This document shows, in pieces, positions 58,001 to 64,000 of a stretch of 64,000 nt of DNA. Each line of letters begins with the position of its first letter. Within the stretch, counting starts at the first letter, position 1. The position numbers and the translations under genes were made by a program. Origin of the DNA: JBFMCC01 sp037445635 (GTDB lineage Bacteria > Chloroflexota > Anaerolineae > Anaerolineales > Villigracilaceae); NCBI GenBank assembly GCA_037445635.1, contig JBBIKC010000011.1, positions 12,837-76,836 of the forward strand, given 5' to 3'. The notes beneath the pieces were generated by a model. That model searched no databases. It was not told where the DNA came from and saw only the letters and a list, made by a program, of their open reading frames with translations.

Positions 58001-58702
58001 TTACGGGATAGGGCAGAGGGGAACCTCGCCCAGCCTTTCGTTCGCATTCAATTTTAACCCGAAATATGGCGAAGGGTCATATGTATTTTTTATTTCGAGT
58101 TCATTCAAAAAGTTGCCGTTCCCATCGTCGCGTACGATCGAGAAATGCAGGTGCACGCCGACCGGGTTGTTCGGGTCGCCGGAGTAATTGCCCTGGTATC
58201 CGAGCAGAGTCCCGGCGGCGACAAAGACCTCGCGCGTGCCGGGCGGAAATTCTTCCGAGATATAGGATGCGCCGTTCGCATCAGCCATGTGGGTGTAATA
58301 GAGCCAGATCTGTCGTCCGGGCTGGAGCGGGTCGGAGGGGACGCGCTGGATGACCGAGGATTTCCAATCGGGCAGGCGCGTCAGGTAGCCGTCGTAGGCG
58401 GCGATGACGGGGGTGACGTTTACGCCCTCGCCGCCGAAGATGTCAATGCCCTGGTGGCGGTGGCCGAGGCGGAAGGAATCGTCCCAGAGAAAGCCGACCA
58501 AGCCGTCGGTCGGGAAGAGGAACGGCGCCTCGCCGCAGCGCGACCCGGCCGCCATCTTCCAGTCCGCGTGCGCGGCGGGGTTGGCAAACCATTCGAAGAC
58601 GTAGGCGGAGCGCGTCCGCGGGACTTGAATCAGCAGGTAGATATAGATGCCCGCCGCGATGGCGGCGAGCAGAAGGGAAAGGAAGATCAGCCGCTTGAGC
58701 AT
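58001..58702 (-). CDS. M23-family peptidase-like secreted protein
   Basis: A 233-residue protein with an N-terminal signal/anchor helix (residues 5-27) and a LytM/M23 domain: GHRHQGIDIFG near residue 82 gives the first metal His and Asp, PVGVHLHFSI near 185 the HxH. The region between (YYTHMAD, GTLLGYQGNYSG) is typical of these endopeptidases, which cleave peptidoglycan cross-bridges. The start at 58702 is chosen to place the signal peptide at the N-terminus. Neighbouring SDR shares the strand. Confidence 0.88.
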   Translation of the reverse strand: MLKRLIFLSLLLAAIAAGIYIYLLIQVPRTRSAYVFEWFANPAAHADWKMAAGSRCGEAPFLFPTDGLVGFLWDDSFRLGHRHQGIDIFGGEGVNVTPVIAAYDGYLTRLPDWKSSVIQRVPSDPLQPGRQIWLYYTHMADANGASYISEEFPPGTREVFVAAGTLLGYQGNYSGDPNNPVGVHLHFSIVRDDGNGNFLNELEIKNTYDPSPYFGLKLNANERLGEVPLCPIP

Positions 58703-59006
58703 GGCGGGATTATACCTATTTTGATTTAAAAAGGCATTTCTTAAGATTGTTGCCGAATCGGACATCAGGTCTTGTTTTTTTGCTCAATTTGCTATAAGAT
58801 AAAATTACAAAATTGCAAATTTCGGAGAAGACGGCGGGTAATTCAAGACCTCGCTAACTGGTTCATATGACACGAATTCGAGCGGCCGGGGATGTGTGGG
58901 TTTGCGTTCTCCGGCCCTCGAGGAAAAGGAGGTGCTCTCGTCTTTTGCCTTGAAAGTCCGTACGACCAGATTCGATCAACCCGCGACAAAAAGAGGAGAA
59001 TAGTTT
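58703..59006. other. Divergent intergenic region before M6-like protease
   Basis: AT-rich DNA at 58770-58820 contains candidate -10 sequences for both directions, but no convincing -35. A GGCCGGGG / CTCCGGCC inverted pair lies at 58884-58917 and AAAGAGGAG is the ribosome site for the plus-strand gene. No ORF is supported. Confidence 0.4.
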
Positions 59007-61094
59007 ATGAAAGGGAAGGTTTTTTCCATTTTCATGGTTCTGGCAGTGCTGGTGAGCCTTGCCCCAACCGCGGCTCTGGCTGCCACGAAACCGGTTGATT
59101 ATCGCCCGGCCTACGTGAGCGAGGAAATCCGCAACTGGGAGGCGACGCCGGAACGCCTCGGGTCGCTCGACCCGGCCGTGATGGCCGAAAACGAGGCCGC
59201 CATGCAGGCGGTCGTTGCCGCCTCCACCACCGATTGTATTACCGATGCCAAGTATTTCCTGTATTTAGACTCCTATTATGGGTATTACGACTTTGCCGAG
59301 TTCTACCTGATGGCCGAGAGCGACAACTCGCAGATCTGGGTGCAGGCCGACTTGAGCTGGCCGGCCGGCGATCCGCGCCCGACTCCGGTGGTTACCTGCG
59401 AACAGGCTGCCTACCTGATGGGCGAGTTCGATAGCAACATCTACCCGGTCGAGACCAATTTCTTCGGCGCGCCCGACTTCCACGATGGGTCGCTCTCCCT
59501 GCTGGATGCGTGGGGCTATGTTCCTCCCGGCTACTATTACGATTCGCTTGGCCGCCAGATCGTGCTCGTCGAGAACGTTCGGGACGAGAACTACTACGAT
59601 CCCAACTATCCGATCTACATCGCAGGGTTTTACTCGGACTCGCTGGAGCTCTACTTCGACCGCAACGCGATGACGATTGACGCCTACGACTGGGAGAACC
59701 GCACTGGCCCGAATGGGACGCGTCCCTACCTGTACGAGGGCATCTTCGCCCACGAGTATCAGCACCTGCTGCATTCGGACTATGACGGCGACGAAGAGAA
59801 CTTCATCAACGAAGGCATGTCCGATCTGGCAATGGTACTGACGGGTTACGGTGAATCCGTGACCGGCCATATGGAACCCGCGGCCGACTTCCCGGAGAAC
59901 TCGCTGACGGTCTGGGGCGACCAGGGCGATCTTGAGATTCTCACGGATTACGGACAGGCCTTCCTATTCCAGTACTACCTGATGGAGCAGTATGGCCCGT
60001 CCTTCATCCAGGCGCTGTTCCTCAACCCGGATAACGGCACCACGGGCGTGGATTCCACTCTGGACGCGTTCCATGCCCACCGCGACTTTATTGACGTCTT
60101 CCACGACTGGTCCATTGCCATGTTGATCGATTCCAAGAAGCCGGGGAATGGCCGCTATCGGTTCAAGGACCTCGACTTCAACCTCAACATCGGCACACCC
60201 AGCGATCCCAACGAGGAGGCCTTCAGCACACCCGGCGCGCCGCCGTGGGGCACCGACTATTTGTGGATCACCGGCAATCCAAAGGACCTGCGCCGCCTGG
60301 TCTTTAATGGCGTCCCGTATTCCACCTTCCCGACCGCCTGGTCGTCGGATGGGAGCGTCCTGTATGGCGGCACAGGTGACCTGATTGACAACTGGGCCAT
60401 CTTCTCGGCAGTCGGCGGCGGATCCCTGACTTTCGACACGAAGTACGACTTCGAGGAATACTGGGACTACGGTTTCGTCCAGGTCTCGACCGACGGCGGC
60501 TACAACTGGACCAGTCTCTCGAACGCCTACACCACGGACCTCCACGACCCGAGTGCCCACCCAGACATTGTCGCCAACCTGCCCGGCCTGACCGGTAAGC
60601 AGGCCACGTGGGTCAATATGTCCTTCGACCTGAGCGCCTACGCGGGTCAGGATATCCTGCTTGCCTTCCGCTATATGACCGACTGGGCGACCACCAACGC
60701 TGGTTGGTACATTGACAACGTGATGGTGGACGGCAGCCTGATCTCCGACGGCTCGGACGCGAGCGTGTTCAAGGACATCACCGAGATCATCCCGATCAAC
60801 AACGACTTCACCGTCACCTTCGTCGCCCAACGAGGCCATGGAAAGTGGGCCACTTACAAGATCAAGGTCATGCACCTGAACCATGTGACCGAGAGCGGGA
60901 AGATCGAACTGCGCGACCTGTTGAGGTGGGGCAACTCCATCGTCATGATGGTCAGTTACAACGCCCCGGATGGCATCACGTACTACGCAGATTACACGTA
61001 CGAGTTGGAGTACAAGTGCCGCAAGCCGCATATCAAGAAGCCGCTGGTACGCGGTCATGGCACAGGTACGCACTTCCAGATGCCTGACAATTAA
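59007..61094 (+). CDS. Secreted M6-like (immune inhibitor A-type) metalloprotease
   Basis: A 695-residue exported protein with a Sec signal ending AALAATK near residue 27. The zinc site is HEYQHLLHS near residue 250 followed by NEGMSD, the HExxH plus Glu pattern of gluzincin-type secreted proteases. Residues 440-600 hold a MAM/jelly-roll-like domain (WAIFSAVGGGSLTFDTKYD, DILLAFRYMTDWATTNAGW, YIDNVMVDG) often found in M6 proteases. The C-terminus is basic. AGAGGAG precedes the ATG; a terminator follows. Probably degrades extracellular protein. Confidence 0.85.
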   Translation: MKGKVFSIFMVLAVLVSLAPTAALAATKPVDYRPAYVSEEIRNWEATPERLGSLDPAVMAENEAAMQAVVAASTTDCITDAKYFLYLDSYYGYYDFAEFYLMAESDNSQIWVQADLSWPAGDPRPTPVVTCEQAAYLMGEFDSNIYPVETNFFGAPDFHDGSLSLLDAWGYVPPGYYYDSLGRQIVLVENVRDENYYDPNYPIYIAGFYSDSLELYFDRNAMTIDAYDWENRTGPNGTRPYLYEGIFAHEYQHLLHSDYDGDEENFINEGMSDLAMVLTGYGESVTGHMEPAADFPENSLTVWGDQGDLEILTDYGQAFLFQYYLMEQYGPSFIQALFLNPDNGTTGVDSTLDAFHAHRDFIDVFHDWSIAMLIDSKKPGNGRYRFKDLDFNLNIGTPSDPNEEAFSTPGAPPWGTDYLWITGNPKDLRRLVFNGVPYSTFPTAWSSDGSVLYGGTGDLIDNWAIFSAVGGGSLTFDTKYDFEEYWDYGFVQVSTDGGYNWTSLSNAYTTDLHDPSAHPDIVANLPGLTGKQATWVNMSFDLSAYAGQDILLAFRYMTDWATTNAGWYIDNVMVDGSLISDGSDASVFKDITEIIPINNDFTVTFVAQRGHGKWATYKIKVMHLNHVTESGKIELRDLLRWGNSIVMMVSYNAPDGITYYADYTYELEYKCRKPHIKKPLVRGHGTGTHFQMPDN

Positions 61095-61115
61095 CTGTTG
61101 AACGACCTCTAACCA

Positions 61116-61146
61116 ATAAGCCCGCCTGCAAAGGCGGGCTTATCTT
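61116..61146. terminator. Terminator after the M6-like gene
   Basis: ATAAGCCCGCCT / AGGCGGGCTTAT, 12-bp perfect stem, GCAA loop, then CTTT; also serves the convergent lipoprotein gene. Confidence 0.85.
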
Positions 61147-61637
61147 TATGGGACCGGCATCCAGGGCTGGCCGTCTTGAATATCGCCGGGCGTGACCGGG
61201 AAGAGCGGCATGGCGCCTCCCGTGCACAAGACGACAGTGGTCGATTCGTCCGTGTGGTAGAGATATTGTTTTCCCTTTGCTTCGAGGCGGATGAAGAAGC
61301 CGGGGGTCAATACCTCGGCATACGCTTTTTCCGGCTGCGGACAGCCCAGGCTGGCGTCCGGCCATGTGACCGCTTCCACTTCCAGGACCGTAATTTCCTC
61401 GATGGCAAGTCCCAGGCGTTGACTGAGGTCCTCGCGGCTGAGGCGCGCCATCTCCTGCGCGGCGGGAGACGGGGTATCCGCCTCGGGCGGCGCGAGCGGC
61501 TCTTTGGTCGCCTCGGCAGGCGCGGGCGGGGGAAGACGCGGAGTGTCTGTGTCGGGTTCCGTGGCCGCGGCGTTCATCGGCTGGCAGGCTGTTAACAGAA
61601 GTCCTGCCAATAGGATTAGACTGGCAATCGTTTTCAT
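61146..61637 (-). CDS. Lipoprotein of unknown function
   Basis: A 163-residue lipoprotein with signal ending LLLTAC (Cys 17) and a Pro/Ala/Glu-rich linker to about residue 60. The globular part (LSREDLSQRLGLAIEEITVLEVEAVTWPDASLGCP, abbreviated: ITVLEVEAVTWPDASLGCP) resembles a domain repeated in Chloroflexota lipoproteins with the WPDxSLGCP motif; its function is not known. Start at 61637 is fixed by GGAGG and by the signal peptide. Confidence 0.75.
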   Translation of the reverse strand: MKTIASLILLAGLLLTACQPMNAAATEPDTDTPRLPPPAPAEATKEPLAPPEADTPSPAAQEMARLSREDLSQRLGLAIEEITVLEVEAVTWPDASLGCPQPEKAYAEVLTPGFFIRLEAKGKQYLYHTDESTTVVLCTGGAMPLFPVTPGDIQDGQPWMPVP

Positions 61638-61779
61638 GGTCGCCTCCATTTCTACAGACGTCGGACGGCTGTAAAATGTTCTCTTATTTCTAACACAATT
61701 TCTATTTTCCATTGTTATTGTTCTGATGCGCCGCGGCTAACATCGGGACAATTCAACTGACTGGCAAAGGAGCAAAATC

Positions 61780-62172
61780 ATGACCTTCTACATCCAACCG
61801 TTTCCGTATCGCCGCATGGCCCGCCGCTGGGCGGAATGGAATGCCGCCTCCGGCGCGCATCATCTCCCTGTGGATGTGCGCGATAACGACGACGAATTCG
61901 TCCTGACCGCGCTCGTGCCCGGACTCAAAGCCGAGGACCTCGATATTCAGATTCTGGATGACGTTGTCCGCATCGAAGGCGAATACGCCCGCGGCGAAGC
62001 CGAGTATCTCCTGCGCGAATTACCGGGCGGTTCGTTCCGCCGGACCCTGCGCCTGCCCGCCGCCATGGACGCGGACCAGGCCGAGGCGAAAATCAAGGAC
62101 GGCATTCTCACCCTGCGCCTGCCCAAGGCCGAATCGGCGCGCCCGAAGAAAATCAAGATCGCGGCGAAGTAA
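61780..62172 (+). CDS. Hsp20/alpha-crystallin small heat-shock protein
   Basis: A 130-residue molecular chaperone that holds unfolding proteins. The alpha-crystallin domain runs from about residue 28: LPVDVRDNDDEFVLTALVPG, LDDVVRIEGEY, GSFRRTLRLP and IKDGILTLRLPKAE. The N-terminus is short (PFPYRRMARRW). The usual I/V-x-I tail appears as KKIKIAAK. AAAGGAG precedes the ATG. A strong terminator follows. No CIRCE element is seen upstream. Confidence 0.93.
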   Translation: MTFYIQPFPYRRMARRWAEWNAASGAHHLPVDVRDNDDEFVLTALVPGLKAEDLDIQILDDVVRIEGEYARGEAEYLLRELPGGSFRRTLRLPAAMDADQAEAKIKDGILTLRLPKAESARPKKIKIAAK

Positions 62173-62183
62173 ATCGCCCGATG

Positions 62184-62218
62184 AAACCTCCGAGTATCGA
62201 AGACTCGGAGGTTTTTTT
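62184..62218 (+). terminator. Rho-independent terminator of hsp20
   Basis: AAACCTCCGAGT / ACTCGGAGGTTT stem with a seven-base loop and a run of seven T. Confidence 0.93.
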
Positions 62219-62470
62219 GTTTTGGAACTGACTCAATCTTTTTGCAAAAAAGTGATAGCGCACTATGTCGCTGACGAGGAGAGGAAACCCATGATGGACG
62301 CTATCCCGACAAGTTTGGCCGAAGAACAGTTCAACACTCGACTTGGATGGTTGGCATGCCATTGCCAAGCAAGGCGGCGAATCGGCGTGTCCCCCCTCGT
62401 TGTTGCGTGGAAAAAAACCTGCCCTGAGTGCTTCGCGATCGAAGGGAGGCGGCGTGACAGCCGCCTTTTG
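62219..62470 (+). ncRNA. Candidate orphan transcription unit (small RNA or leader)
   Basis: Lies between the hsp20 terminator and the convergent HAD gene. It ends in its own hairpin, AGGCGGC / GCCGCCT (62447-62466), followed by TTTT, yet holds no recognised gene. A 61-codon frame from 62291 follows GAGGAG by nine bases, but shows no family resemblance. Internal complementary words (GCCATTGCCAAG region, CTTCGCGATCGAAG at 62430-62443) suggest secondary structure. Assignment as ncRNA is inference. Confidence 0.35.
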
Positions 62471-62491
62471 GTTTGAAGCGCGCGGCGTAGA

Positions 62492-63220
62492 CTACTTTTT
62501 ACCCTCAATTTGCTGCAGGACAAAAGATTTCAATTTTTCATCCTCCCATGATAAAAAGACCTCTTCTGCTCCCGCCTGTTTTAACGATTGGATAAAGTTC
62601 GGTAACTGAATTGTCGGGATAGCGGCCAAATGACACCCAGCACAACGCGCAGAATTCAATCCAACTATTGAATCCTCAAAAACTAATTGGCTATTTGGAT
62701 TTATTCCCATGCGGCGGGCTGTTTCATAATAGACATCAGGTGATGGTTTGGGTTTAGTTACATTCTCTTTAGCAACGATCATATGGGGAGGGAACTCATT
62801 TACCAAGCTGGCCTGTTTCAAGAGGTGCATGGCGAGGTCCCTTTCGGTCACTGTTCCAATAGCCATGCTAATCCCTAGGCTTTTCATCCAATCAAGAAAC
62901 TCTCTAAAACCTCTTCTTGGTTCAATATCATTCTTGTTGTTAAGGAGGTCATGGAAATAAGCGCGCTTCGCTGAAAGAACCTTTTCCACTGTTGTTTTGT
63001 TCTCAGAGAGTAAAGTTATTTCGGTAGCAACTTCCTCGTCAGGACCTCCAACAAAATGGGGCAGGCGTTCAACTGCCTCTTGCCATGAAAGGATGACGCC
63101 AATATCTGCGGCGGCTCGTAGATGCGCGAGATGATGTAGAGGCTCCAAATCAATAATAGTCCCCTCCAAGTCAAATGCGACACCTTGAACTAGCGTCGTT
63201 TTCTCTTCAATAGTTTCCAT
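62492..63220 (-). CDS. HAD-superfamily phosphatase/phosphoglucomutase-like protein
   Basis: A 242-residue HAD hydrolase of the beta-phosphoglucomutase-like subgroup. Motif I is VAFDLEGTIID, in which the second Asp of DxD is Glu; motif II Thr lies in AIGTVTERD, motif III Lys in KPKPSPDVYYE and motif IV in VFEDSIVGLNSA. A helical cap sits between residues 25 and 95. The altered motif I may change specificity or reduce phosphatase activity. Lower GC than the rest of the window. Overlaps the upstream membrane-protein gene by 31 bases. Confidence 0.85.
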   Translation of the reverse strand: METIEEKTTLVQGVAFDLEGTIIDLEPLHHLAHLRAAADIGVILSWQEAVERLPHFVGGPDEEVATEITLLSENKTTVEKVLSAKRAYFHDLLNNKNDIEPRRGFREFLDWMKSLGISMAIGTVTERDLAMHLLKQASLVNEFPPHMIVAKENVTKPKPSPDVYYETARRMGINPNSQLVFEDSIVGLNSARCAGCHLAAIPTIQLPNFIQSLKQAGAEEVFLSWEDEKLKSFVLQQIEGKK

Positions 63221-63762
63221 CTTCGTCTCATCTCATCTTCTTGCGCGAACCATTTTCTAACTCCCATGCCGTATACAAATATGACGTACAGTAAACCCAT
63301 AAACAAACAAGCAATCGCACCTATTTTCGGCTCGATGTTTAATGAGAATATGACCGCAAGCAAAAAAGGAAATGCAACAGAGGCAACACCCAAGACTAAA
63401 AATATATACGCTTGTGGTTTTGTGTAGCCCATGTAATTGAACTTTGCTCTGTAGGCAGACCAGTCTTTTTCCCAATTTGACGCATTATTTTCATCTAGGT
63501 ATGTTGTGTAAATTCTCAGCATATAAGAAAGATGATGCGTGAGGAGGAACAGTGAAAATAAAATTATGAGAAGTAGTCCTGTGGCTACGTAAATAAATGC
63601 CCCGACATCACTACCTGCGCTTGGTGAATTCTTGGGGATAATCCATGCTATCAATGCCCCAAAAACTGTGACAGCGAGGGTTGTAAGTGATAATCGTTGA
63701 TTGACGATCTGATTTACTTCTGCATGGATTTTGGGAAGGTCTTCCTTTTTAGGACCAAGCAT
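63190..63762 (-). CDS. Four-helix membrane protein of unknown function
   Basis: A 190-residue protein with four hydrophobic helices (about residues 24-42, 53-75, 118-140 and 147-167) and basic cytoplasmic tail (RRRWKLLKRKRR). I do not recognise a family. AAGGAG stands before the ATG at 63762. Low GC, like the overlapping HAD gene, which suggests the two were acquired together and are translated as a pair. Confidence 0.65.
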   Translation of the reverse strand: MLGPKKEDLPKIHAEVNQIVNQRLSLTTLAVTVFGALIAWIIPKNSPSAGSDVGAFIYVATGLLLIILFSLFLLTHHLSYMLRIYTTYLDENNASNWEKDWSAYRAKFNYMGYTKPQAYIFLVLGVASVAFPFLLAVIFSLNIEPKIGAIACLFMGLLYVIFVYGMGVRKWFAQEDEMRRRWKLLKRKRR

Positions 63763-63785
63763 TGAATTTCTCCTTTTGTTTCTAA

Positions 63786-64000
63786 TTACTTTCCCTTCTT
63801 ATGCGTAGACTTCCCCTTCCCCATCCTCCTATACGGCGGCATATTAATCACATGGACTTGGCTCTTCGTCGCGTCGAGGATCTTATTCCACAGCCCAGGG
63901 TAATTGACTGCAAACGAGTCGGGCTTGAGCGTGGACGTGATGACGGTCGGCAGGTGGGCGTAGTAGCGGTGATTCAGAATCTGGTAGAGTTTGTCCTCCG
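63786..64000 (-). CDS. DnaC/IstB-like ATPase, C-terminal fragment (5' end beyond window)
   Basis: About 71 codons are visible: EDKLYQILNHRYYAHLPTVIT, then STLKPDSFAVNYPGLWNKIL and a basic tail HKKGK with TAA. The NHRYxxxLPTVITS pattern is the sensor-1 region of DnaC/DnaI/IstB-type helicase loaders. The Walker motifs are off the right edge. GC returns to the window average here. Identification rests on this short segment. Confidence 0.6.
   Translation of the reverse strand, partial: EDKLYQILNHRYYAHLPTVITSTLKPDSFAVNYPGLWNKILDATKSQVHVINMPPYRRMGKGKSTHKKGK

Noticed and set aside
62268..62290. CTGACGAGGAGAGGAAAC resembles the conserved core of a hammerhead ribozyme
   Set aside because: There is no stem II complementarity between CTGACGA and GAAA and no cleavage-site triplet at the expected position.
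1..64000. CRISPR array or prophage
   Set aside because: No regularly spaced repeats with unique spacers, and no phage structural, integrase or terminase genes were seen.

Overview
The window reads as a chromosomal segment of a GC-rich (roughly 60 percent by eye) free-living bacterium. The combination of a PHP-type family X DNA polymerase, a fused 2-oxoacid dehydrogenase E1, a stand-alone TrpB2 behind a tryptophan T-box, a quinate-5-dehydrogenase-like protein, SGNH/MBOAT acetylation genes and islands of short repeated words in intergenic DNA suggests Chloroflexota, probably Anaerolineae. This taxonomic call is inference; no rRNA or marker alignment was possible. About 62 protein genes, two tRNAs, one T-box leader and several small mobile or repeat elements are supported. 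No CRISPR array, integrase, transposase or rRNA was seen.

Layout. 1-11.6 kb, minus strand: coaBC (cut by the left edge), a Nudix hydrolase, PEBP lipoprotein, PRPP synthetase, a methyltransferase-like membrane protein, a DinB-like protein, PolX, DUF2277, holB, rsgA, a MecA-like penicillin-binding lipoprotein and maf. 11.6-17.1 kb, plus strand: purine salvage (xpt, HIT, guaA), then an FHA/VWA-like membrane protein overlapping a PP2C phosphatase. 17.4-24.8 kb: a 2-oxoacid dehydrogenase cluster (fused E1, E2, E3) interrupted by a four-helix-bundle gene, a methyltransferase-like gene and a dienelactone-hydrolase-like gene; two inverted copies of one MITE-like repeat bracket E1 through the hydrolase. 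24.8-33.2 kb: a secreted C39-like protein, a SulP-STAS-cNMP transporter, a 179-bp MITE, an acyltransferase, a sugar-dehydrogenase-like lipoprotein. 33.3-39.3 kb: OsmC, NYN nuclease, histone-deacetylase-like amidohydrolase, a zinc-ribbon protein whose 3' end is duplicated around a two-gene cassette (ribbon-helix-helix plus retropepsin-like protease), a glycoside hydrolase remnant and hutH. 39.3-44.3 kb: SGNH - PIG-L - MBOAT - SGNH polymer-modification operon and a CTP-dependent polyprenol/phytol-kinase-like gene.

44.4-50.3 kb carries a giant surface protein and a lower-GC pair (MiaB/RimO-like radical SAM enzyme and a SAM methyltransferase) with consensus promoters, ending at a tRNA gene whose 3' end is duplicated. 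50.5-64 kb: tRNA-Gly, a Trp T-box leading into a 53-residue ORF and trpB2, aspartase, quinate-dehydrogenase-like protein, nucleotidyltransferase plus PAP2 phosphatase, an SDR lacking its catalytic lysine, an M23 factor, an M6-like secreted protease, a lipoprotein, Hsp20, an orphan transcription unit and a low-GC HAD/membrane protein pair, ending in a truncated DnaC-like ATPase.

The most unusual signals are the 37-bp direct repeats around the RHH/retropepsin cassette, the MITE copies with recognisable target duplications, short-word repeat islands that have entered coding sequence (coaBC linker, E2 linker, FHA-protein signal peptide), the tRNA 3'-end duplication beside the radical SAM island, and the Trp T-box with two terminator-like hairpins and a small ORF.
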